Assembly (NCBI RefSeq): GCF_008329535.1
Contig: NZ_NPKR01000014.1
Span: 1 to 64,000 of the forward strand
From: Mycolicibacterium sp. P1-18
Lineage (GTDB): Bacteria > Actinomycetota > Actinomycetes > Mycobacteriales > Mycobacteriaceae
Direction: 5' to 3'
DNA: 64,000 bases
Part shown: positions 41,419 to 48,700 of the stretch, one piece after another
How the letters are laid out: every line of letters begins with the position of its first letter
Position numbering within the stretch: position 1 is the first letter of the stretch
The notes under the pieces: model-generated
What the model was told of the DNA's origin: nothing
Database searches by the model: none
What the model saw: only the letters and a program-made list of their open reading frames with translations
Position numbers and translations under genes: made by a program

Positions 41419-41424
41419 TCCCTG

Positions 41425-41952
41425 GTGGATTCGGTGCGATCACTCGACGGCGACGTCGACGACTCGGTCGGCGAGATGATGGACGTCGCGACCGACCTGT
41501 TGATCCGCCACCTCGCCGACCGGTCAGGCCTAAGTGCGGCCGCGGCAATGCTTTTGAACCGACTCGCCCAGGAGGGGCCGGCCAGGCTCACCACGCTGGC
41601 ATGGCTGGAGGGCACCTCCCAGCCGGCCATGACGCAGATGATCCAGCGACTGGAACGCCAGGGTCTGGTCGAGCGGTGCGGCGATCCCGACGACGGCCGG
41701 GCCGCGATCGTGTCCCTGGCCCCCGACGCCCGGGTGCGGCTCGACGACCGCACCGTGGCCCGTCGTGCGCGCCTCGCGGACCTGATGGACACCCTCTCCT
41801 CGGAGGACGAGTTCTCCCTCGCGCTGGCCGCGCAGGTGGCGCTGCCGATCCTGCGACGCCTCAGCGAGAACGCCGCCGTCGCGTCGGCTCGGAGGCGCAC
41901 CGCCGACGAGGCACGCTGCGTCGAGCAGGGCGACGGAGAAGCTCAGGGCTGA
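41425..41952 (+). CDS. MarR family regulator (paralogue of the mmpS-linked MarR)
   Basis: A 175-residue MarR protein. The DNA-binding segment is AWLEGTSQPAMTQMIQRLER, followed by RCGDPDDGRAAIVSL as wing. It is clearly similar to the MarR at 20677 over the whole winged helix (LxxLAxxEGxSQxAMTQxxQRLERQGLVER). The GTG start fits a leaderless promoter. Neighbours are a small secreted protein upstream and a ketosynthase-like gene 65 bp downstream, which it may control. Confidence 0.85.
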   Translation: MDSVRSLDGDVDDSVGEMMDVATDLLIRHLADRSGLSAAAAMLLNRLAQEGPARLTTLAWLEGTSQPAMTQMIQRLERQGLVERCGDPDDGRAAIVSLAPDARVRLDDRTVARRARLADLMDTLSSEDEFSLALAAQVALPILRRLSENAAVASARRRTADEARCVEQGDGEAQG

Positions 41953-42017
41953 CCCCGTGTCCGCGCCGGTGAGCGCGGACGGGAGAATCGTCTCCACACT
42001 CGATGAGGAGACTGAAG

Positions 42018-43256
42018 ATGCTGCGCGACTTTCCCGACGTGGTCGTCACCGGTTTCGCGACGACCAACGCTCTCGCCACCGACGCCGAAGCGACCTGGTC
42101 CGCCCTGTTGGACGGCGGCACCGGAATTCGTCCGCTCTCCGGTTCCTTCGTCGACGACCTGCAGCTACCGGTGAAGGTGGGCGGCCAGCTCCTCGAGGAC
42201 TTCGACACCGAGCTCAGCAAGGTCGAGCTGCGCCGGCTGTCGTACACCCAGAAGATGGCCCTGGTCCTCGGCCGGCGCGCGTGGGCGCACAGCGGCGCGC
42301 CGGAGATGGATCCCACCAGGCTCGCGGTGTCGGTCGGTACCGGCTACGGCAACGCCGAGGAGGTCATCCTGGCCTACATCGCCATGCGCAAGCGCGGACT
42401 GCGGGCCGTGTCCCCGCTCGCGGTGCAGATGTTCATGCCCAACGGGGCCGCCGCGGCGGTGGGCCTCGACCGGGCGGCGCGCGCGGGCGTGTCGGCGCCG
42501 ATGATGGCCGACGCGTCCGGTGCGGGGGCCATCGCGCAGGCCTGGCAGCAGATCGTCTTCGGTGACGCCGACGTCGTCGTCTGCGGTGCGGTGGAGTCGC
42601 CGATCGAGGGCGTGCCCATCGCGGCCTACTCCCAGGTCGACGGCATGATGGCCACCGGTGACGGGGACCCCGCCGCGGCGTGCCGGCCGTTCGACGAGGA
42701 TCGCCGCGGCATGGTGCTCGGCGAGGGCGGCGCCCTGCTCGTCATCGAGACCGAGGGGCACGCCAAGGCCAGGGGTGCGCGCATCTCGGCGCGGCTGCTC
42801 GGAGCGGCCACCACCTCCGACGGCTTCGACCCGCTGCGGCCCGATCCGAGTGCCGAGCAGCAGGCGCATGCCCTGACGCGCGCCGTCGAGCTGGCCGGGC
42901 TCACCGCGGGTGACGTCGACCTCGTCAATGCGCACGCCACGGGCACCGTCGAGGGTGACCTGGTCGAGGCGACCGCCCTGCAGAAGGTGTTCGGTACGCA
43001 TCATCCCGCCGTGTACGCGCCGAAGGCCGCGCTGGGCAACACCTTCGGCTCGGCCGGCGCCATCGAGGCGGTGCTGACGGTCCAGGCCCTGCGCGACGGC
43101 GTGGTGCCACCGACGCTCAACCTCGCACACCTCGACGAACGCATGGACCTGGACGTGGTGACCGGCCAGGCCCGTCGCGCCGACTACCGGTACGCGGTCA
43201 GCAACACGTTCGCCTTCGGCGGTCACAACGTGGTGCTGACCTTCGGCAAGTACTAG
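42018..43256 (+). CDS. KasA-like beta-ketoacyl synthase lacking the catalytic cysteine
   Basis: A 412-residue thiolase-fold protein close to KasA/KasB. In KasA the nucleophile lies in SACSSG; here the aligned segment is MADASG, with Asp165 in place of Cys. The first histidine is kept (NAHATGT, His306) and so is Lys336 (APKAALG), but the second histidine is Asn341 (GNTFG for GHSIG). It therefore cannot condense by the usual mechanism. It may be a decarboxylase, a chain-length-factor-like partner of an active KAS, or a regulatory subunit. GAGGAG at 42005-42010 is 7 nt before ATG 42018. Confidence 0.85.
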   Translation: MLRDFPDVVVTGFATTNALATDAEATWSALLDGGTGIRPLSGSFVDDLQLPVKVGGQLLEDFDTELSKVELRRLSYTQKMALVLGRRAWAHSGAPEMDPTRLAVSVGTGYGNAEEVILAYIAMRKRGLRAVSPLAVQMFMPNGAAAAVGLDRAARAGVSAPMMADASGAGAIAQAWQQIVFGDADVVVCGAVESPIEGVPIAAYSQVDGMMATGDGDPAAACRPFDEDRRGMVLGEGGALLVIETEGHAKARGARISARLLGAATTSDGFDPLRPDPSAEQQAHALTRAVELAGLTAGDVDLVNAHATGTVEGDLVEATALQKVFGTHHPAVYAPKAALGNTFGSAGAIEAVLTVQALRDGVVPPTLNLAHLDERMDLDVVTGQARRADYRYAVSNTFAFGGHNVVLTFGKY

Positions 43257-43265
43257 CCCCCGGCG

Positions 43266-44630
43266 TCAGGCTCCGACGGCCTGCTCGAGCTCGGCCAGCG
43301 AGTTCTCCAGGTGCATCAGCAGACGCTGCAGGTGCGGCACGCTGCGCCGGCAGCCGACCAGACCGAAGTCGAGGTTGTCGCCGTTGTTGGTCATCGTGAT
43401 GTTGAGCGCCTGGCCGTCGAGCGCGATGGAGAACGGGTAGTTGCCGTCGAGGCGGGCGCCGTTCCAGTACAGCGGCTCCGACGCACCCGGCACGTTGGAG
43501 ATGACGATGTTGAACGGCGGCGGCGCCGACGAGACGAAGCCGGGCAGCAGCCCCATGGCCAGACCCGACATCAGGACGGCCGACAGCGCGAGCGCCTGGG
43601 TCCTCGGCAGGTCGGCGAACACCTTCTTGTTGTCGCGCATCGAGGTGTTGATGGCGTCGAGCCGCTTGGCCGGGTCGACGACGTCGGTGGCCAGGTTGCA
43701 CAGGATGGTGCCGACCATGTTGCCGCCGGCGTCCTGCTCGTCCTTGGTCCGCAAGCTCACCGGCACCATCGCGACCAGTGGCGCGTCCGGCAGGGCGGCG
43801 CGTTCCACGAGGTAGGCCCGCAGGGCCCCGGCGCACATCGCCAGCACGACGTCGTTGACGGTGACGCCCGCGGCGGACTTGACGGCCTTGATCCGCGCCA
43901 GCGGCCATGACTGAGCCGCGACGCGACGTGCCCCACCGATCGGCACGTTGAACATGGTCTTGGGCGCCCGGAAGGGGAGCGTGAGTTCCTGCTCGAGCAG
44001 GGCGGCCCGGGCGATGGACAGCGTGGACGGCGCGAGTGACGCGACCGAGCCCAGGGTGCCCGTGAGGGACTGCAGGGCCGACCGGCCGCCGCCGCCCCCG
44101 TTGGTGCGCTGCTTCGGGCCCAGCGTCCACGGGACCCGCATCTCGGTGTCCGTCGGATCGGTGGTCATCGACCGGATGGTCAACCGCTGGGCGCTGACGC
44201 CGTCGAGCAGCGAGTGGTGGATCTTGGTGTACACCGCGAACCGGCCGTCCCCGAGGCCCTCGATCAGGCTGGCCTCCCACAGCGGGCGGTGCCGGTCGAG
44301 CAGCGTGCCGTGCAACCGTGACACCAGTTCGAGCAGGTCACGCACCCGGCCCGGACGGGGCAGCCCCGAGCGGCGTAGGTGGTAGTCGATGTCGACGTCG
44401 TCGTCGATGGCCCAGGCCAGATTGGAGATGCCGCCGAGGACACGGCCGGGGTGCTTGCGGAACGTTTGCTGAAAGTCGTCGTTCTTGACGATCGTCTCGT
44501 ACATCTCGCGGATGAAGTCCGGACCCGAACCCTCCGGCGGCTCGAACAGTTGTAGACCCGCGACGTGCATCGGATGCTCCCGGGATTCGCCGAGGAGGAA
44601 CATCGAATCGGTCGGCGACATGAGCTTCAT
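43266..44630 (-). CDS. Wax ester synthase/diacylglycerol acyltransferase (WS/DGAT)
   Basis: A 454-residue WS/DGAT enzyme. The active-site motif is HHSLLDG near residue 130; the N-terminal MSPTDSMFLLGESREHPMHV and the late NIVISNVPGASEPLYW near residue 370 are typical. It transfers acyl groups from acyl-CoA to diacylglycerol or alcohols to make storage triacylglycerol or wax. ATG 44630 was chosen over the upstream GTG 44648 because it begins the conserved MKLMSPTD. It converges with the ketosynthase gene. Confidence 0.9.
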   Translation of the reverse strand: MKLMSPTDSMFLLGESREHPMHVAGLQLFEPPEGSGPDFIREMYETIVKNDDFQQTFRKHPGRVLGGISNLAWAIDDDVDIDYHLRRSGLPRPGRVRDLLELVSRLHGTLLDRHRPLWEASLIEGLGDGRFAVYTKIHHSLLDGVSAQRLTIRSMTTDPTDTEMRVPWTLGPKQRTNGGGGGRSALQSLTGTLGSVASLAPSTLSIARAALLEQELTLPFRAPKTMFNVPIGGARRVAAQSWPLARIKAVKSAAGVTVNDVVLAMCAGALRAYLVERAALPDAPLVAMVPVSLRTKDEQDAGGNMVGTILCNLATDVVDPAKRLDAINTSMRDNKKVFADLPRTQALALSAVLMSGLAMGLLPGFVSSAPPPFNIVISNVPGASEPLYWNGARLDGNYPFSIALDGQALNITMTNNGDNLDFGLVGCRRSVPHLQRLLMHLENSLAELEQAVGA

Positions 44631-44681
44631 GGGTGTGACGGTACCCACAGTCCCTGGTATTCACGCCCCCGCGTCACTTCT

Positions 44682-45122
44682 TCAGCCCTGAGGCAGCCGC
44701 ACGACCTGCACGAAGAACTCGTCGATCTGGCGAACGGCGTTCATGAACTGGTCCAGGTCGACCGGCTTGGTGACGTAGGCGTTGGCGTGCAATTTGTAGC
44801 TGCGAAGGATGTCCTCCTCGGCCGCCGAGGTGGTCAGCACGACGACCGGGATGTGGTTGAGGTTGGGGTCGGACTTGATCTTCTCGAGAAGCTGGCGGCC
44901 GTCGTACTTGGGCAGGTTCAGGTCGAGCAGGATCAGGTCGGGGGTCGGGGCGTTCTCGAACGCGCCGCGCCGGTAGAGGAAGTCCAGACCCTCCTCGCCG
45001 TCGTGTGCCACGTGCAGGTTGTTCTTTATCTTGTTGTGCTCGAAGGCTTCCCGGGTGATGAGCTCGTCACCCGGATCGTCCTCCACCAGCAGGACGTCGA
45101 TGGGTCGTGCGGCTGAGGTCAT
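44682..45122 (-). CDS. Single-domain response regulator (Rcp1-like)
   Basis: A 146-residue receiver domain. The acidic pocket is VEDDPGD (residues 13-19), the phospho-acceptor Asp is in LILLDLNLPKYDG (near 66), Thr in VVLTTSAAEEDI (near 95) and Lys in AYVTKPVDLDQF (near 115). There is no output domain, as in Rcp1-type partners of phytochrome-like kinases. Its ATG overlaps the kinase stop (ATGA), so it is co-translated with it. Confidence 0.9.
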   Translation of the reverse strand: MTSAARPIDVLLVEDDPGDELITREAFEHNKIKNNLHVAHDGEEGLDFLYRRGAFENAPTPDLILLDLNLPKYDGRQLLEKIKSDPNLNHIPVVVLTTSAAEEDILRSYKLHANAYVTKPVDLDQFMNAVRQIDEFFVQVVRLPQG

Positions 45123-46732
45123 GGGGCCGTTCCTTCCAGGGATGGTGCGGGGGCGTGCGTCGGGGTCGGCACGGGCAGGGTGAAGCGGAACCGCGTGCCG
45201 TCGGTGTAGGACGTGTCGATCCAGATGGCGCCGCCGTGGTGTTCGACGATCTTCTTGCACAGGGCCAGGCCGATGCCCGTTCCGCCGTACGAGTCCCGGC
45301 CGTGGAGACGTTGGAAGATGACGAACACCTTGTCGACGAACTCCGGGGCGATGCCGATCCCGTTGTCGGACAGGGTGAACGAATAGTGCGGTTCGGCGGA
45401 GTCGGCCGGATCGGTCGTGCGCTCCCAGTCGATCGCGATGCGCGGCGCGACGCCCTCCCGGTGGAACTTCATGGCGTTGCCGATCAGGTTCTGCCACAGC
45501 ATGGCCAGCAAGGTCGGATCGCCGACGACCTGAGGCAGCGGTTCGGCGGGGCGGAGGATCTCGGCGGCGGTCTCCTCGATCGCGACGGCGAGGTTGGCCA
45601 GCCCGTCGTCCAGGGCGGCGTCGAGGTCGACGTCGGTCCGCGCGGCGTTGAGCCTGCCGACACGGGAGAAGGTGAGCAGGTCGTTGATGAGCACCTGCAT
45701 TCGCTTGGCGCCGTCGACCGCGAAGTCGATGTACTCGACGCCGCGGTCGTCGAGCTTGTCCCGGTAGCGCTTCTCGAGCAGCTGGCAGAACGAGGTGACC
45801 TTGCGCAGGGGCTCCTGCAGGTCGTGCGACGCGACGTAGGCGAACTGTTCCAGCTCGGCATTGGACCGGCGCAGCTCGACGGCTTGTTCGTCCAGTTGCG
45901 CTTCGGCCGTGCGCGACGCCTCCAGCTCGTCGACGATCCGCTGCCGCATGTTCTCGACGTCGACGGCGATGGACCGGATGTCCTTGGGGCCCTGGGGGAC
46001 GATGCGCTGCCCGAAGTGGCCTTCGGTGATGCGGCGGCACGACGCCGCGAGCGAGGCCAGGGGGCGGGTGACCGCGGTTTGCATCACGATGGCCAACGCG
46101 GCGGCGGTCACCAGCAAGACCACCACGATGGCGCTGAGAACGGCGTTGCGCCACCAGCGGATCCGGTCGAGGTCTTCGATCCCGTCGGTCCGGGCCTCGG
46201 CGAGGTGGGCGTTCTGGGTGTCGAACAGCGCTCGGATTTGGTCGAATTCGGTCTTGCCGCGTTCGGCGACGGCCGGATCCACCACGGCGGGGGCGCCGGG
46301 TCGGACGGTGGCGATGAGCGGTTCGGCGAACGAGGTGCGCCAGCTGGCCGCGGCCCGGTCCACGGCGTCGACGTCGGCGATCAGGTCGGTGCGGTCACCC
46401 GCGCGCTCCCTGAGCTGCTGGGCTGCGGCGGCCTGCGCCTGCTGCCCGGCGTAGTACGGGGTGAGGAACTGGGGGTCGGCCGAGATGGCGTACCCCCGCG
46501 TGGCCGTTTCCTGGTCGCGCAGCGCTGCCTGCAGTTGGTACGCCGCGGACCGCGACGGCTGGATGTCGTCGATCAGTTCGTGCGCCACCTCGTCGTACCG
46601 GTTCAGCAGCAACCCGCCGGCGATCCCGGCGCCAAGGACCAGCAGGCCCATGATGGTGAGCACCAGGGTCTGCCAGCCTTGCACGGTGAGCGGGGAGGAC
46701 CGTCGCGGCGCCTCGTCGGTGGTCGTCGTCAT
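45119..46732 (-). CDS. Sensor histidine kinase with CHASE3 and HAMP domains
   Basis: A 537-residue kinase. It has one N-terminal membrane segment (TLVLTIMGLLVLGAGIAGGLL), an extracytoplasmic CHASE3 region near residues 45-190 (QETATRGYAISADPQFL) and a second membrane segment near 205 (AVLSAIVVVLLVTAAALAIV). A HAMP domain follows, then HisKA with ASHDLQEPLRKV (His near 315) and an ATPase domain with NLIGNAMKF, DNGIGI and GGTGIGLAL. The start overlaps the stop of the upstream receiver-PP2C gene (TGATG). It probably phosphorylates the flanking receiver proteins. The signal is unknown. Confidence 0.9.
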   Translation of the reverse strand: MTTTTDEAPRRSSPLTVQGWQTLVLTIMGLLVLGAGIAGGLLLNRYDEVAHELIDDIQPSRSAAYQLQAALRDQETATRGYAISADPQFLTPYYAGQQAQAAAAQQLRERAGDRTDLIADVDAVDRAAASWRTSFAEPLIATVRPGAPAVVDPAVAERGKTEFDQIRALFDTQNAHLAEARTDGIEDLDRIRWWRNAVLSAIVVVLLVTAAALAIVMQTAVTRPLASLAASCRRITEGHFGQRIVPQGPKDIRSIAVDVENMRQRIVDELEASRTAEAQLDEQAVELRRSNAELEQFAYVASHDLQEPLRKVTSFCQLLEKRYRDKLDDRGVEYIDFAVDGAKRMQVLINDLLTFSRVGRLNAARTDVDLDAALDDGLANLAVAIEETAAEILRPAEPLPQVVGDPTLLAMLWQNLIGNAMKFHREGVAPRIAIDWERTTDPADSAEPHYSFTLSDNGIGIAPEFVDKVFVIFQRLHGRDSYGGTGIGLALCKKIVEHHGGAIWIDTSYTDGTRFRFTLPVPTPTHAPAPSLEGTAP

Positions 46733-47895
46733 CAGGCGGTCCGTTCCACCCGGACGACGGCGATGTCGTCGGACAGGCCACCGTGCAGCGCGGCCTTCTC
46801 CTCGGCGCCCTCGATGAGGGCGTCGACGAACGCCGATCCGGGAAGGGCCGCCCGGGACCTGGCCAGCTCCAGCAGGCCGTCCTCGCCCAACCGTTCGTTG
46901 CCGATTCCCGAATGTCCCTCGAACAGACCGTCGGTCAGCATCAGCAGGCCGTGTCCGGCGGGCAGCTCCAACTCGCTGAGCGGCCAGTTCGAGGAGCCGA
47001 GGCCGAGCGCCGGCCCGGCGGGTGGCTCGAGCCATTCGACCGAGTCGGGGCCGTGCACCAGCATCCCGGGATGGCCGGCCCGGACGGCGGTGAAGCTGCG
47101 GTCGTCGGGCGAGAACGCGAGGCTCAGGACCGTCGCGAAGATCCGCGAGCCCGGACTCTCCGCGCGCAGGATCCGTTCCAGTTGGCGCATGCGTTCGTTG
47201 CCCCGTAGACCTGCGAACGTCAAGGCGCGCCAGCCAATCCGCAGGGCGACGCCCAGCGCGGCCTCGTCGGGGCCGTGGCCCGCGACGTCACCCACCATCA
47301 CGTGGACGGTCCGGTCGGGAGTCTGGACGAAGTCGTAGAAGTCGCCGCCGAGGAGCGCGTTCTTGCGACTGGGTCGGTACTTGGCCACGATGTCGACGCC
47401 GGGGTCGTCGAGCAGCAGGGGTGACGGCAGCAGTCCGCGTTCGAGGCGGGAATTCTCCTGGGCCCGAAGCTGGCTGGACCGCAGGTCCGCCGAGGTGATC
47501 TCGGCGCGCTTGCGTTCGATCGCATACAGCAGGGCCCGCCGCAGCATCTCGGCTTCGACGCGACCCTTCACCAGGTAGTCCTGTGCACCCGACGCGAGCG
47601 CCGACACGCCGAAGTGCTCGTCGTTCAGCCCGGTGAGCACGACGATCGGGATGGCGGGGTCGCACTTGGTGACGCGGTCGAGCGCCGCAATGCCGTTCGC
47701 GTCGGGCAGGTTCAGGTCCAGCAGGACGCAGTCCGGTCGGCGCGTGGTGAGCTCGACCTCCGCTTCGGCCATCGACGGGGCCCAAAACAACCGGATGTCG
47801 ATGTCGGCGTCGACGACCAGTTCCTCGACGAGCAGGGCGTCGCCGCGATCGTCCTCGACCAGCAGCACCGACAGGGGACGGGTCTGTGCCCCCAT
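46732..47895 (-). CDS. Receiver-PP2C (SpoIIE/RsbU) phosphatase
   Basis: A 387-residue protein with a receiver domain (residues 8-130: LLVEDDRGD, Asp in VLLDLNLPD, Lys in DYLVKGRVE) and a PP2C-type SpoIIE domain (about 160-385: GGDFYDFVQ, MVGDVAGHGP, LSDDIAVV, the metal aspartates). It would dephosphorylate a STAS anti-anti-sigma factor when activated by phosphorylation, feeding a partner-switching cascade. The start ATG 47895 gives the normal receiver N-terminus; ATG 47949 is a longer alternative. First gene of the three-gene unit. Confidence 0.88.
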   Translation of the reverse strand: MGAQTRPLSVLLVEDDRGDALLVEELVVDADIDIRLFWAPSMAEAEVELTTRRPDCVLLDLNLPDANGIAALDRVTKCDPAIPIVVLTGLNDEHFGVSALASGAQDYLVKGRVEAEMLRRALLYAIERKRAEITSADLRSSQLRAQENSRLERGLLPSPLLLDDPGVDIVAKYRPSRKNALLGGDFYDFVQTPDRTVHVMVGDVAGHGPDEAALGVALRIGWRALTFAGLRGNERMRQLERILRAESPGSRIFATVLSLAFSPDDRSFTAVRAGHPGMLVHGPDSVEWLEPPAGPALGLGSSNWPLSELELPAGHGLLMLTDGLFEGHSGIGNERLGEDGLLELARSRAALPGSAFVDALIEGAEEKAALHGGLSDDIAVVRVERTA

Positions 47896-48029
47896 GCCGG
47901 CCCCCGCCGTCGGATCGGGGTCGTGTGGAGCCCCCACCGGCAACCACATCCTTCGAACGTCGCATTACGGTGCTGCCCCTGCTCGACAGTCATCCGACAG
48001 TACCGTTGGTCACCGCCCGAGGGGCGCGA

Positions 48030-48383
48030 CTAGCCGCCCAGTGCGCCGAGGGCCTCTTCGGCGCTCTGATAGAGCGCCAGGAATTCGTCGAGCTTGGTCA
48101 GCTGAATGGGCCGGGCGGTCGCCGGGCCGGTGGCCACCACCGCGAATTTACCCGTCCCGCCTGCTCTTTCGTGGGTCTCGGCGAGTATCCGCAGACCCAC
48201 CGACGCCAGGAAGGTGACCGCAGTCAGGTCGACCACCAGGGCGTTCGGACGTTCGTCGATCAACTCGGCGAGGAGGTCCTCCAACTGGGGTGCGGTGGCC
48301 AGGTCGACCACCCCGTCCACCGTCAGTACGGTGGCCCCGTCCCGCCGCTCGACCGAGGTCGAGATCGAATCGGCTGCCGGCAA
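48030..48383 (-). CDS. STAS-domain anti-sigma factor antagonist
   Basis: A 117-residue STAS protein (RsbV/SpoIIAA type). The phosphorylation loop reads TFLASVGLRIL, keeping the acceptor Ser near residue 62. It would bind an RsbW-type kinase when dephosphorylated. Several PP2C proteins encoded nearby could act on it. The start is TTG 48383. It lies between the receiver-PP2C unit and the divergent multidomain PP2C-RsbW gene; the 317-bp gap to that gene shows no feature I recognise. Confidence 0.85.
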   Translation of the reverse strand: MPAADSISTSVERRDGATVLTVDGVVDLATAPQLEDLLAELIDERPNALVVDLTAVTFLASVGLRILAETHERAGGTGKFAVVATGPATARPIQLTKLDEFLALYQSAEEALGALGG

Positions 48384-48700
48384 CGGCCACCCTCCCTACT
48401 GACATTCGCTCGTCGCAGTAGCGGCGAGACACGACCAGTCCATTGTCCGCGGTCGCCCCGCTGGACTTTAAACCAGCCCCCGGCGAGCGCGTCTCGATTA
48501 AGGCTAATGTCAAGATCGGCGACTCGCCGAGAGGGGTGCGGCGAGGACGGTGACAGCCCGCCGAAGCACCGGAACACATCCCAGAGGCAAGGGGTCGTCC
48601 TCATACCCACGGTGGCGATTGGCATCCGCGAATTGGGGGAACACACGCGCGTGACGGACGACGCCCCAGCACTCGCTGCGCACGACGGAGTCACGACCCG

